From assembly GCA_032718475.1 (NCBI GenBank), contig JAUCBJ010002687.1, positions 1 through 39,069 on the forward strand: a stretch of 39,069 bases of DNA, written 5' to 3'. A model generated the notes under the pieces. The model was not told the origin of the DNA and did not search any database. It saw only the letters and a list, made by a program, of their open reading frames with translations. The position numbers and the translations under genes are program-made. This stretch comes from Nemertoderma westbladi. Lineage: Eukaryota > Xenacoelomorpha > Nemertodermatida > Nemertodermatidae. Position 1 is the first letter of the stretch; each line of letters opens with the position of its first letter. Of the stretch, positions 1-11,087 are shown piece after piece.

Positions 1-1435
1 ATAATGCTCAAAGAGCTTTCCGCTGAACTTGCTGGGCGCTTTCAAATCTGTACCACAAATCCATGACCACCGAAACTATTCCTAATGAATGGAAATTAGC
101 CAATATCACCCCAATTTTTAAGAATGGCTTTAAGTATGACCCAGTCAACTACAGAAAGGTGAGTCTGACGTCTGTAGTCGCAAAACTCATGGAGCGCATT
201 GTAGCAGATGTAATGTGGAGACATTACAAGGATAATTTCCTTTTAACAAACTCACAATATGGATTTCGCAAGGGTCGATCTTGTTGCCTCCAACTACTGG
301 ATGCTATTTACACCTGGTCACTGGCATTAGACAATCGCGAGTGTGTTGATATTCCTACTTAGACTTTTCTAAGGCGTTTGATTTAGTTCCGCACAGACGG
401 CTTCTGAGTAAATTGGAGTCCCTTGGAATATCAGGTAACTTACTGGGATGGATTCGCAACTTCCTAAATGGAAGATATCAGAGAGTAGTCGTTAACGGCA
501 AACAGTCTGATTGGCTTCCGGTCACCAGTGGGGTTCCACGGGGGGGGGGGGGGGGGGGGGATAAACTCTATAATATATTTCATCAGCTACGTTAACGACA
601 TCCCCTCTCTAACCCAATTCATTCTACAAATGTTCCCCGACGATACGAAAGGCAGCTGCATTTTCCACCCAAGCATTCCTCAGCATTCCATAGGACCACT
701 TCAGTCTGACCTAGATATATTGTATACCTGGGGCACCACATGGCAGCTACTATTCAACAGCAAGAAATGTAAAATAATGCACCTAGGATTCAATAACCCC
801 GGTTTCCAGTACACCCTTGGTCCGTCAATATTACAAACTGTCCAATTTGAGAAGGACCTCGGTGTGACGTTCCAGAATACGCTAACATTTGGGAAGCACA
901 TTGGAACTATTACCAAGAAAGCCAATAGAACTCCACAATGTTTACTAACTTATACAAATCATTGGTGAGACCTATTCTAGAATACGCCTCCCCAGTCTGG
1001 TCTCCACATCGCATTGGCGAAATCAGGCTATTAGAGTCAGTGCAGCGCCGTGCAACGAGGTTAGTCCGGAGTATGCGAGACAAACCGTATCCAACACGGT
1101 TGCGAGAATTGGGTCTCCCAACATTGGAATACCGCCGACACAGGGCGGACCTAATCCAGGTATTTCGCTACCTATCCGGGATGGAGGATGTCGACTGCTC
1201 CGCAGTACTCACACTCGCGCCCAGCGATGGTCTCAGAGGACACTCTAAAAAATTGTCCAAACCCAGAGCGCGTCTACTTCAGCGGAACTCAACATTCCAT
1301 TTCCGAGTTGTAGAACCGTGGAATGCGTTATCTGAATCCGTCATATCGTCGCCGTCACTGAATGTTTTTAAACACCGACTAAACGAACATTACCATAACC
1401 TTCCATTAAAGTTCACCCCTTCCTGGTGGACATGA
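1..1435 (+). mobile_element. Decayed CR1/Jockey-type non-LTR retrotransposon, RT domain to C-terminus
   Basis: Broken reading frames together encode a non-LTR reverse transcriptase: finger motif PNEWKLANITPIFK near 85, VSLTSVVAKLMERIV near 155, QYGFRKGRSC near 255, DFSKAFDLVPHRRLLSKL near 360-415, LGWIRNFLNGR near 440, GVPRG near 530, and an active-site box reading FPDD where FADD is expected (near 637). The C-terminal part (938-1435) has the thumb-like region and the terminal motif PWNALSES...SLNVFKHRLNEHY that ends many CR1/L2/Jockey proteins. The endonuclease lies outside the window to the left. At least three frame changes, a stop at 360, the Ala-to-Pro change beside the catalytic aspartates and a long G tract after GVPRG show it is dead. 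Clade assignment beyond CR1/Jockey-like is inference. Confidence 0.85.
540..560 (+). repeat. 21-base poly-G tract inside RT
   Basis: An uninterrupted run of G directly after the GVPRG motif of the decayed RT. The spacing from GVPRG to YVND is longer than the usual roughly 10 residues, so the tract looks inserted or expanded rather than a simple substitution. Confidence 0.9.
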
Positions 1436-1450
1436 TTTGTTCATCACCCT

Positions 1451-1469
1451 CCCCCCCCCCCCCCCCCCC
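1451..1469 (+). repeat. 19-base poly-C tract
   Basis: Pure C run 15 bp after the stop codon of the decayed RT, in its presumed 3' UTR. Confidence 0.9.
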
Positions 1470-1520
1470 TCTCCCCACAAACACACACTCTCAGATTCAC
1501 ACTTCTCCCTACCCTCTCCG

Positions 1521-1587
1521 CTGCTGCAATGTATTTTTAAAGTTTATACTATACGCTGCTGCAATGTATTTTTAAAGTTTATACTAT
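1521..1587 (+). repeat. Two-copy 35-bp tandem duplication
   Basis: Unit beginning CTGCTGCAATGTATTTTTAA occurs at 1521-1555 and 1556-1587, perfect over 32 bases. It lies in the presumed 3' UTR of the preceding non-LTR element. Confidence 0.9.
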
Positions 1588-2442
1588 ATCCTAACTAATT
1601 GTACAGTGATAATATAATATAATATAACTATCTTTATTGAACTGTTATTTGTTGTTTTGGGAGACAACACCTAATACAGAACTTTTTACCTATATATAAT
1701 TTTTATTTATTTATTTATTTTACACCATGTTCCCAATAATCGTTTGATTTTTTACTACCTCAGTTGCTGTTGCTGCATTGCATTTTTTCTATAATTTACT
1801 ATAGCTTTAATTGTCCACTGTTATACCCCAAATCTCTAATTTTGTTTTTAACTTTATATACCACAATACCTAGTTCATAATACTTTTTATTTGCCTTTTA
1901 TTCCTGACATGAATTTTATATTATAATTTTGTAATTTGGCCTGATGAAGCTGATACACCCGGACCCGGTATTGAGATTAATTTTTAAACTTATATACATG
2001 CCGATGGACTATCCTGACCGGGAATTTTAATAAAAATTTTAATACTAATTTGAACTAACGCTTTTTTTCCCAGCCTATTATCATACTACTTTGTGCGGTC
2101 CCGATTACGTTCAGTTTTACCTAAAACCCTGTGTTTTAACCTCAGTCAATATTTTATTTATGTGTACAGTACAATTTCATATATATATTTTACATATGTC
2201 TCCGTTAATTTTATTTATTGTGTGTACGGGCTTTAAAAGCATTTGCTTCCTCACGCCCTATTTACATTAAACATTAAACATAAACATACAATTTGTGCTA
2301 CTTGTATTTTTCGTGCCGCACATTGACACATATAAAAAAAAATGCTTTTTATTCGTGATCAGCATTTCAAAAAACCCGTGGTCATAAAATCAATTTGATT
2401 TTGTTGTGAGTTTTCATTATCATATTTGCACTACTTGTTTTT
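1588..2442. other. AT-rich non-coding stretch, partly retroelement 3' UTR
   Basis: No coding signal seen on either strand. The first part probably belongs to the CR1/Jockey-like 3' UTR: a GCCTGATGAAGCTG segment near 1939 and an AATAAAAATTTTAATAC end near 2028 look like a tail. The exact 3' end of that element cannot be placed. Confidence 0.4.
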
Positions 2443-3459
2443 GGTGACACAGAACCATGTTAGTGTTATGGAGAGTCTTCCAGGGAGACACACTTGCGCC
2501 ATTCTTGATCATAAATGTGGTTGAATATGTTCTATGCATGTCCTTAGATCATCCTAATGATGATGGGGTGATGGTAACTCCACCTACTGGCTCCAGAAGT
2601 CGAGGAAATCCTGCCAAGTACCTAACTGATCTAGACTTTGCTAATGACTTAGGAGTACTCTCTGAATCACTAGAGGGAGCCCAACGGCACCTCAGCTCAT
2701 TAGAACAGGCTGCTTGTAGTGTTGGTCAGGTCTTTTCATTAACTCCAAAAAGAATTGTAACAGTTAGCTTTGAAAGTCCTCAGCAAGTCTCTGACTGGAT
2801 GAGCATAAGCTCAAAGGATGGTATGCTTGAGCATGTGGACGACTTCTGTTACCTGGGATCATGGATCCGGAAGTCAGGTGATGACCTTCGAATACGTAAG
2901 GGAAAGGCATGGGCAGCCTTGAATAGGCTTTTCAGGATTTGGAAGTCACATAGAATTAATCTAAAACTTTAGGTCCGATTATTTAGAGCAGCAGTAGTTC
3001 CAGTACTCCTCTATGGGAGTCCATGCTGTGCTCTAACTGCTGAGGACACCAAATCTCTGGATGGCACATTCACAAGAATGCTACGCCAGGTTTATTGTGT
3101 CAAGTACAATGCACACATCTTCAACCAGACACTATATAACATTGGAGGTGTCTCATTGGTTCCCCCAAACTTGACACTAGAACAAAGTCGCCTCCACTTT
3201 GCAGGACATTGCTTTCACCGTGAGGACCAGCCAGTGCATAATCTTGTACTTTGGCAGCCTCATGGAGTGAATAAGCATGGTTGACAGCCCATGACTTTTT
3301 TGAGACGCATCTTAAAGGACACTGGCCTTGAAGATACAGATGATCTAGCAAATGTCATGGGTGATAGGGAGTTGTGGTGGCGCAATTTTGTCCAATTTTG
3401 TCAACAAGCCAGCACAGCATTCTTAAAAATGCAGCTGCAATGTAGCATGCCGATCCTAG
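2443..3459 (+). mobile_element. 5'-truncated RTE-like retrotransposon copy (copy A)
   Basis: This is a degenerate copy of the element at 7759-9718 and starts abruptly at the position matching 8714. It encodes the C-terminal half of the RT: LQGDTLAPF becomes FQGDTLAPF, the active-site box reads LDFANDL (FADD to FAND), and DDFCYLGSWIRKSG is present near 2840. A stop at 2970 and further frame breaks split the tail (LDGTFTRMLRQV, GHCFHREDQPVHNLVLWQ). The copy ends at the family 3' terminus CCGATCCTAG at 3459. It lies antisense in the first intron of the SLC18-like gene, whose splice donor is at 3490. Confidence 0.88.
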
Positions 3460-3490
3460 TTAATATTATAATAAAGTAAGTTAAACAAAC

Positions 3491-3665
3491 CTATGCATGT
3501 TAATAACATATTGTCGAGTAACAAAGCAACAAATACAATGAATAAGACGAGTTTTCTGGATTGCCGGATTCTGTCCCATCTCGAGAGTTTTGATTGGGTA
3601 TCCCACTGAGACTCATCCATACCGGAATCCAATACATCATGGTCTATGAGGGCACTCTTATCCAT
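3491..3665 (-). CDS. Vesicular monoamine transporter-like (SLC18 family) first coding exon
   Basis: The minus-strand reading frame from ATG at 3665 encodes a short acidic cytoplasmic N-terminus with two Asp/Glu-rich stretches. It then runs into RQSRKLVLFIVFVALLLDNM followed by LLTCI. This basic-then-hydrophobic segment is the start of transmembrane helix 1 and is the hallmark of vesicular monoamine/acetylcholine transporters of the major facilitator superfamily, proton antiporters that load synaptic vesicles. The Arg-Lys pair, the LLLDNML motif and the following LLT match the VMAT subgroup better than VAChT. The exon ends CATAG and the intron starts GTTTGTTTAA at 3490, so the split codon begins with G, as needed for the Val of the family's VPIIP motif in the next exon. 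That exon is not in the window (it would be at lower coordinates). The start context is GACATGG. Whether the gene is intact is unknown. Confidence 0.82.
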
Positions 3666-3860
3666 GTCTAGACACTTTCCTGGTCAACGTCAATCATTTC
3701 AACTGTTTAATCAAAAATGACAATTAATAATACATACATCAATCAAAACTCACATCAAATACGCCAAATACATCAAATACGCCAACATTGGAAATACAAT
3801 TATGTAAAATATCATTTCATAATAAGTTTATAAAATATTATTGGATCACAATCATAACCT

Positions 3861-4098
3861 ATTAATTGTTTCTACAGGCCTATTTTAATTGTTAGGTTCT
3901 ACAGGCCTATATTAATTGTTAGCTTCTACAGGCCTATTTAATTGTTAGCTTCTACAGGCCTATTTAATTGTTAGCTTCTACAGGCCTATTTTAATTGTTA
4001 GGTTCTACAGGCCTATATTAATTGTTAGCTTCTACAGGCCTATTTTAATTGTTAGGTTCTACAGGCCTATATTAATTGTTAGCTTCTACAGGCCTATT
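3861..4098 (+). repeat. 27-bp minisatellite, 9 copies
   Basis: Tandem units of about 26-28 bp carrying TCTACAGGCCTAT plus TTAATTGTTAG. There are nine units, with alternating variants (TATTTTAATT versus TATATTAATT, TTAGG versus TTAGC) that suggest duplication of multi-unit blocks. It lies about 200 bp upstream of the SLC18-like start codon on that gene's strand. Confidence 0.93.
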
Positions 4099-5875
4099 TC
4101 TGCAATAGTTTTTAATAATAGTCATAATTTGAAGAAGAAGGAATATTACTTACATATTATATGTTATAACTGTTTTTTTTACATTGTTTTAACCACTATG
4201 TTTGGTTTGGTATAAAATTATTTATTAACAATTATTATTAATACCCATTTTGAAATCAAATATTATTTAAATCAGATGGTGAAATTGTGTCATGAGAGAA
4301 ATTAATGAAATTATAAATAATTCAAAACAGGGTAAATTCGTTCAAAATTTGGGTTATTATTCTGTTTAAGAGACAAATAAGTGGTGGGCCTAGTGGTTGA
4401 GGGGAGTTAAACCGGTTGCCATGATACCAAAGTGATTAGTATAGGTGATATTTATTTGAATTATATTGTCATTTATCGATTTTCTTCAATTAGTATATAA
4501 GATTAAAGGTAAGTTGAATTTAATCAATTCCTTATCAATAGCGGTGCGTAATTAGTAACTGCCAACCGTTTGGTACCGCCTCTGTAGATAATATATCGGT
4601 CGGGAATACGATGAATAACCAAGATAAAAGTAAATCGAGACAAATAAATGTTCCCAATAAAGCCACTGAGATCAGAGCCCTGCAATTGCATGGTGGGGTG
4701 GCAAATATAGCAGGTAACAAATTAATATTAAAATTAACATCAACCCATATAGATAATAGTAATTAGTACACCATATAGCACAAATAGAATGCAAGCAATT
4801 TTATAGATTAAATATAATGTATCGTCGTTAAGGGACGTACGATATGTTACTTATTGACAAAAGTATTATTCGCGATCCTAGAACTATGTATTGTATACCT
4901 ATTGACCAATGAGTTTCAATGCAAAAGATAACTTTCGATTTATTTAGGTTAATTAAACAAAATATTGTGACTAATACTAATAATCAAAACAAGCATTGAT
5001 TAATAATTGTAAACCAACATAATTGGATATTAAACATGTATCATCAGCGTACATGAGACGATTAATTCTAGAACCATCCAACATGCATCCAACATTAGTT
5101 TATCCAATAAATTATCCATATACACATAAAAAAATATTGACTCAAAATACCACCTTGTTTAACACCAATTGAAACGCGAAAACAACCAGATAATGTAAAT
5201 CCCCATTTTTGATCTGTAGAGTTTGAAACCGGTACCGGTAAAGTAAAGTTCTAACAATATATCGCGGTATTTTCCTATCTAATAACTTGTGAAAGAGTTT
5301 ATCATGATCTATTATATGCCTTACTAACATCAAGGAAACACACATTAACAGATTAATCATTGTGTGAATAGTAATCCACTCTTTGACTTAAACGAAAATT
5401 GGAAATAACAAACAACTCTGACAATGACAACATTAAACTGCACATTTACAATTTGCAGTTCGTTTGATCTGAATACATTTTAGTTCACTTTATTTATAGC
5501 TACACGCTTAGGTTAACGTTAGGCACACGCGCACGGCCACTTAGAAGGATTGGAGGGGGGCTGGTGGGCGGTTTGGTTTCAGCAAGAAGATCAGATAACA
5601 TACAATCGGTAACATTTCCTCTGTACGGTACACAGCCAACCGACCACCTCTCAACGTAGTTGTAAATGGATATACTGAGATAAAAACACGAAATTCTGAA
5701 GTGAAAGGAGAAATATAAAATCTTTTGAGGACTTCATTGATAATTTTCGACGAAATCCAACCGAGATGTTGTAGAGATGGGGAATGGAGTGATGGGAAGA
5801 TACGCATGTGGAATAAAAGGATAGGGTATCCCCATTCTTCCCAACCCTATACCACCGATATCTCAAATTTCTTCA
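4099..5875. other. Non-coding stretch upstream of the SLC18-like exon
   Basis: Mostly AT-rich with no convincing gene. A short open segment at 4610-4713 (plus strand) begins ATGAATAACC and ends at a good splice donor AGCAG|GTAACA, but it matches nothing I recognise. Promoter or 5' UTR elements of the minus-strand SLC18-like gene would be expected here but none can be named. Confidence 0.4.
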
Positions 5876-6326
5876 TTAATCACATGTGCTCATTACACAC
5901 ACGTTCTCATTACTCACATGTGCTCATTACTCACACGTTCTCATTACTCACATGTGCTCATTACTCACACGTACTCATTACTCACACGTTCTCATTACTC
6001 ACATGTGCTCATTACTCACACGTATTCATTACTCACATGTACTCATTACTCACATGTACTCATTACTGACATGTACTCATTACTCACACGTTCTCAATAC
6101 TCACATGTGCTCATTACTCACATGTGCTCATTAATCACACGTACTCATTACTCACACGTTCTCATAACTCACATGTACTCATTACTCACATGTGCTCATT
6201 ACTCACATGTGCTCATTACTCACATGTGCTCATTAATCACACGTACTCATTACTCACACGTTCTCATAACTCACATGTACTCATTACTCACATGTGCTCA
6301 TTACTCACATGTGCTCATTATTCAAT
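5876..6326 (+). repeat. 17-bp minisatellite, about 26 units, with 102-bp higher-order repeat
   Basis: Head-to-tail units of TCATTACTCACAYGTDC. Variation falls on a few positions (CATGTGC, CACGTTC, CACGTAC, CATGTAC). From about 6121 a block of six units (102 bp) is repeated, recognised by the TTAATCACACG variant at 6133 and 6235. Since 17 is not a multiple of 3 and the unit lacks stops, all three plus frames stay open. These are not genes. Confidence 0.95.
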
Positions 6327-7758
6327 GTTTCAATTTTTCTAATAAGACGTGAATTTTATGAGTTCTGATTCGGTCGAGATACAATAAAACTATTGACTTC
6401 TAATGGCTCCATGGGCTGAGGCTATCATACACAGTACAATGTTAGTCTCTCTCCTATAAATAGCGCTTACAGTACGTGTTTAAGAAATATTAATAACTTA
6501 AGGTGAAACGCCTTGCCCCTTCTCACTTCATTATGCCTGTCGGCCACTGATATCGTACAGTCTGTACAATGATCTTATGATTGGCAACGTAGTGGTCTGC
6601 CATTGGCATTTCTGAAACGTCTGCTGATGATGAAAGTCACTGGAGTTGAAAATGTAGATTAATTTGGCGAACTGTGTAGGCGTTGCGTTACAGGTCACGG
6701 TCGGCGGTGCATTCTAATAGTGTCGCCGCGGTATGTATGTAGGCCTACATACAGTAAATATATGAATAACTAATTATATCAATTTTAAAACGGCGAACAA
6801 AGTTATGTAGGCCTAAAAAAGCAATAAGAATCTGTAATGGTTGGCGGTATATTTAATAAGTAAATGTAGGCCTACATAATAATCCTTGGAATATTATTAG
6901 ATGGGGGGGGGGGGGGGGGGGGCTAAGGCCCAAGGTCCCCCACAACTATAGGGATCGACCAAACTATAGAGGAGCCGAACCGGAACCGAACTGAAACCGA
7001 ACATGGCAATTTTGAATTTTGCCACTTATTTTTCCCAAAATATATGAAAAACAAAAACAAAACGTTAGTGTAAAAAAGAGTAAATATGTTTGTAGCTTAT
7101 GAAATTATATTTTTTCACTTTCGATTCTTGCATTGCATTTTTTGATCAGGTGTTTTATACTGATATAAACAGGAACATGCTTCAAATTTCTAATTTCCAC
7201 GTCTAAAATATAGGGATGTGAGTTTTCCTGAAATATGTTTTTCAAAGAAATTTCCAAAAATTTCCGGGTAAGTATTTTTCATCCGTTGTTACGACCACAA
7301 GAAACAAGACAAAGAACCACCTCAAACACATCTAAGCCGGAATCCCTTGTTTCTAGTGTGGGGCGAGCCAGGAAAGTAAGCGAGCTTGCATACAGGCACC
7401 ACTAACTCAATCGGTGTGTCTGTCGTTCTGTTGTGTTCAATTTTAAACGTTAACATCTCGATGAAATCTATCCAAACTTGGTACACATGTAGTTTGGCAA
7501 AAGTTTAGAAATTTTCCCAGTTGAATTTGCGTGTGGCCTTCGAGAAGCTAAGGATTGGCTGAGTATTTAATCGTGATTCTTTAGAATAATTTGCTAAATA
7601 ATTTTGTTGAGGTGTTGGTTGACATGATAAATTAATATTTCAGTATCAATACTATCGGCATAAGGTAAGTTTTAATAATTTTTACAAATTGGGTCGCCTC
7701 TATGCCTAAAATTTAAAACACAAATTTCCTGTTAATACATATGCCTTTCATCAATCCT
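6327..7758. other. Non-coding stretch with poly-G tract
   Basis: No coding signal. It contains a 20-base G tract (6903-6922), palindromic GTAGGCCTAC at about 6740 and 6867, and a short CCGAAC-rich segment at 6975-7000. Confidence 0.5.
6903..6922 (+). repeat. 20-base poly-G tract
   Basis: Pure G run in non-coding DNA, one of five G/C homopolymers of 16-21 bases in this window. Confidence 0.9.
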
Positions 7759-9718
7759 CTGTGTGCCGAAATGACCTTCATAAGGCGCAGAAAGAGTCCC
7801 GACTCAAACAGACTACAGCAGCCAAGAATGCAGTTAAGGCTGCATCTAGGTCCCTGAACAGGCAGTACTCTGCTAATCTACAGGAGCTAATAAACCAACA
7901 GGTTGATGCCATCAATGATGCTGACGACAGCAGGCAATCATCCCAGGCATGGAAATCGATCAATCTGCTTACTGGGCGGAAAAGCCAACCAACCACCTAG
8001 GTTAAGGCTGAATCACCAGCCGATCGCCTCAATGGTTGGAAAGCCCACTTTGAAAAGCTCCTCAATAATGACAGGGTATTGCCTGATAACTTTATAGAAG
8101 TAAAAGTGTCTGAGTCTGTACTCCCAGATATTCCCATTGGCGATATCTCCTTTGCAGAAGTGAAGGCTGCTGCAAAGAGCATTAAGACCAATCGTGCCAG
8201 TGGAGTAGATGGTGTTCCCCCTGAGGTCTTTAAAATACCAGAGTGTTTAAAGCTCATCTATCCCATCATAGTAGACATGTACCGAACAACAAGAGTCCCA
8301 CAAGCAATGAAAACAAATAAGTTGGTGCCAGTTCCCAAGAAGGGCAACCTAACACTCTATGGTTCTTTTCGGGGAATCTCATTGATCTCGATTGCTGCAA
8401 AGCTATACAATAGGATTCTATTAAATCGCATCAGGGATCCCATTGAGAGACTGCTCCGTGGAAATCAGAATGGGTTCCGTAAAGGTCGTGGGACCATGGA
8501 GCCCATTTAGGCACTTAGAAGGATAATTGAAGAGTTATCAAAAAAGAAAGACAGACATCCGGCTGTTATCTTTGTTGACTTCTTCAAGGCCTTTGATTCA
8601 GTCTCTCGCTCACGTATGTTCAGATACTTTCATTATATGGGATTCCTGATGAAATTATTGCAGCAATCAGATCAGTATACGATGGTTCGACAACATTTGT
8701 GTCTACTGTTGACGGTGACACAGAACCATTTGAAGTGTTATGGGGCGTCCTCCAAGGAGACACACTTGCACCATTCTTGTTCATTATTGTGGTTGACTAT
8801 GTTCTACGCATGTCCTTAGATCATTATAATGATGATGGGGTGATGATAACTCCACCTACTGGCTCCAGAAGTCGAGGAAATCCTGCCAAGTACCTAACTG
8901 ATCTAGACTTTGCTGATGACTTAGGAGTACTCTCAGAATCATTAGAGGGAGCCCAACGGCTCCTCAGCTCATTAGAACATGCTGCTTCTAGTGTTGGTCT
9001 TTTTATTAACTCCAGAAAGACCAAAATTCTGACAGTTAACTTTGAAAGTCCTCAGCAAGTCTCTGATCGGATGAGCATAATCTCAAAGGATGGTATGCTT
9101 GAGCATGTGGACGACTTCTGTTACCTGGGATCATGGATCCGGAAGTCAGGTGAGGACCTTCGAATACGTAAGGGAAAGGCATGGGCAGCCTTGAATAGGC
9201 TTTCCAGGATTTGGAAGTCACCTAGAATTAATCGGAAACTTAAGGTCCGATTATTTAGAGCAGCAGTAGTTCCAGTTCTCCTCTACGGGAGTCCATGCTG
9301 GGCTCTAACTGCTGAGGACACCAAATCTCTGGATGGCACATTCACAAGAATGCTACGCCGGGTTCATTGTGTCAAGTACAATGCACACATCTCCAACCAG
9401 ACACTATATAACATTGGAGGTGTCTCATTGGTTCCCCCAAGCTTGACACTAGAACAAAATCGCCTCCGCTTTGCAGGACATTGCTTTCGCCGTGAGGACC
9501 AGCCAGTGCATAATCTTGTACTTTGGCAGCCTCATGGAGTGAATAAGCATGGTGGCCAGCCCATGACTTTCTTGAGACGGATCTTAACGGACATTGGCCT
9601 TAAAGATGCGGATGATCTATCAAATGTCATGGGTGATAGGGAGTTGTGGCGGTGCAATTTTGTTGACAAGCCGGCACAGCATTCTTAAAAATGCAGCTGC
9701 AATGCAGCATTCCGATCC
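7759..9718 (+). mobile_element. RTE-like non-LTR retrotransposon copy B (best preserved)
   Basis: This copy encodes about 640 residues of an RT protein lacking the endonuclease. In order it carries an Arg/Lys-rich linker (CRNDLHKAQKESRLKQ, 7761 onward), TNRASGVDGVPPEVF near 8190, VPVPKKGNL near 8325, NGFRKGRG near 8470, VDFFKAFDSV near 8575, GVLQGDTLAPFLF near 8740, the catalytic LDFADDLGVL near 8905, KTKILTV near 9018, YLGSWIRKSG near 9120, VPVLLYGSPCWALT near 9270 and a C-terminal domain ending AQHS at 9688. The 3' UTR is only about 30 bp and ends CCGATCCTAG with a short TAG tail, as in RTE-clade elements. Stops at 7998 and 8508 and a frame shift near 8630 break the frame. Other copies here match it closely. 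The clade is inferred from tail type and motifs. Confidence 0.9.
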
Positions 9719-9864
9719 TAGTAGTGCGCCTTAGGCTTGGGGTCGGTTGGTGCAGTCCGGCAGTCGTGCAGATTAAGAGAGGGTTGCAGGGGGGAACCTC
9801 CTCTCTTCTTTGATTTATTCTAATTGGCGGTTTGGTTGAATTTATTAAATGCCGATTTTTTTGA

Positions 9865-10098
9865 TAGAATTGCTCAATTTTAATCTGTATCTGATAACTG
9901 CGCCTCGTGCTGCGCGAAGGCCCCATGAACGTGTTATGACTTACTGTGCACAGTGCCGCAGTGATAGCCATCCGCGCTCCAACCCCACACCCGTGTTACT
10001 ACCATCTGCATATTGACTAGTTACAATAATAACGTATTAACAATAACATATATACAGTATTACTTACCGGTACCTAGGCCTACTGAATATTATGCCAT
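9865..10098 (+). repeat. 234-bp direct repeat, left copy
   Basis: Begins TAGAATTGCTCAATTTTAAT and ends TATTATGCCAT. It matches 10752-10985 over its whole length with about four differences by eye (the GCGCC/GAGCC and GGCCCCATG/GGCGCAATG areas). The two copies immediately flank an inverted RTE-like fragment. Confidence 0.93.
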
Positions 10099-10751
10099 CT
10101 CCCTGGAGGACGTCCCATAACACTTCAAATGGTTATGTGTCACCGTCAACAGTAGACACTAATGTTGTCGAACCATCGTATACTGATCTGATTGCTGCAA
10201 TAATTTCATCAGGAATCCCATATAAAAAGTATGCTGAACATACGTGAGCGAGAGACTGAATCAGGACGGGAGTACAGACTCAGACACTTTTACTTCTATA
10301 AAGTTATCAGGCAATACCCTGTCATTATTGAGGAGCTTTTCAAAGTGGGCCTTCCAACCATTGAGGCGATCGGCTGGTGATTCAGCCTTAACCTTGGTGG
10401 TTGGTTGGCTTTTTCGACCAGCAAGCAAGTTGATCGATCTCCATGCCTGGGATGATTGCCTGCTGTCGTCAGCATCATTGATGGCATCAACCTGTTGGTT
10501 TATTAGCTCCTGTAGATTAACAGAGTACTGCCTGTTCAGGGACCTACTGTAGATGCAGCCTTAACTGCATTCTTGGCCGCTGTAGTCTGTTTGAGTCGGG
10601 ACTCTTTCTGCGCCTTGTAGAGGTCATTTCGGCACTTCTGAATTTTGTTGTCAGTCCAGGGGGCCCGTTTCCTGTTTCGAGGGTATACAGGAACTGTTTC
10701 TGCAGCTGCTAACTTAACTGCCTCTGTGAAGGCAGTATAGCCCTCACAGTG
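10099..10751 (-). mobile_element. RTE-like fragment, inverted, internally deleted, truncated at both ends
   Basis: Read on the minus strand, it starts with the region upstream of copy B (GAGGGCTATACTGCCTTCAC, then Lys/Arg-rich coding). It continues through the segment equal to about 7759-8121, then jumps across roughly 470 bases, with a few extra bases at the joint, to the segment equal to about 8594-8757. It ends inside the RT at the LQGD motif. The deletion removes the RT finger motifs. Neither the 5' nor 3' terminus of the family is present, so this is not an ordinary target-primed insertion product. Confidence 0.88.
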
Positions 10752-10985
10752 TAGAATTGCTCAATTTTAATCTGTATCTGATAATTGAGCCTCGTGCTGC
10801 GCGAAGGCGCAATGAACGTGTTATGACTTACTGTGCACAGTGCCGCAGTGATAGCCATCCGCGCTCCAACCCCACACCCGTGTTACTACCATCTGCATAT
10901 TGACTAGTTACAATAATAACGTATTAACAATAACATATATACAGTATTACTTACCGGTACCTAGGCCTACTGAATATTATGCCAT
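10752..10985 (+). repeat. 234-bp direct repeat, right copy
   Basis: Same length and ends as 9865-10098, abutting the other side of the inverted RTE-like fragment. Confidence 0.93.
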
Positions 10986-11006
10986 TGCACATTTGTAGTC
11001 ATTGAG

Positions 11007-11011
11007 TATCT
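11007..11011 (+). repeat. 5-bp target site duplication, left (TATCT)
   Basis: TATCT directly precedes the 5' LTR and recurs at 29727-29731 directly after the 3' LTR. Five bases is the usual BEL/Pao target duplication length. Confidence 0.9.
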
Positions 11012-11078
11012 TGTAAAAGCTTTTGCGTAATTAACCGGTTATTTCCCCTTAAAGTACTCTGTAGTTGGTTTGCCAGGC

Positions 11079-11087
11079 ATAAAAAGG
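11079..11087 (+). promoter_or_regulatory. Putative LTR TATA box
   Basis: CATAAAAAG near the start of the LTR, conserved in the other LTR at about 28621-28629. Its position fits a U3 promoter only if U3 is very short, so the assignment is tentative. Confidence 0.35.

Noticed and set aside
4610-4713. Possible short exon (MNNQDKSKS...HGGVANIA) ending at AGCAG|GTAACA
   Set aside because: Good donor but no recognisable family and no matching acceptor or neighbours. Too weak to annotate as a gene.
5876-6326. Possible CRISPR-like array
   Set aside because: Units are contiguous with no unique spacers and the DNA is eukaryotic. It is a minisatellite.
5725-6352. Long overlapping plus-strand ORFs in all three frames
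   Set aside because: Created by the stop-free 17-bp minisatellite. Same peptide in each frame, no conserved domain.
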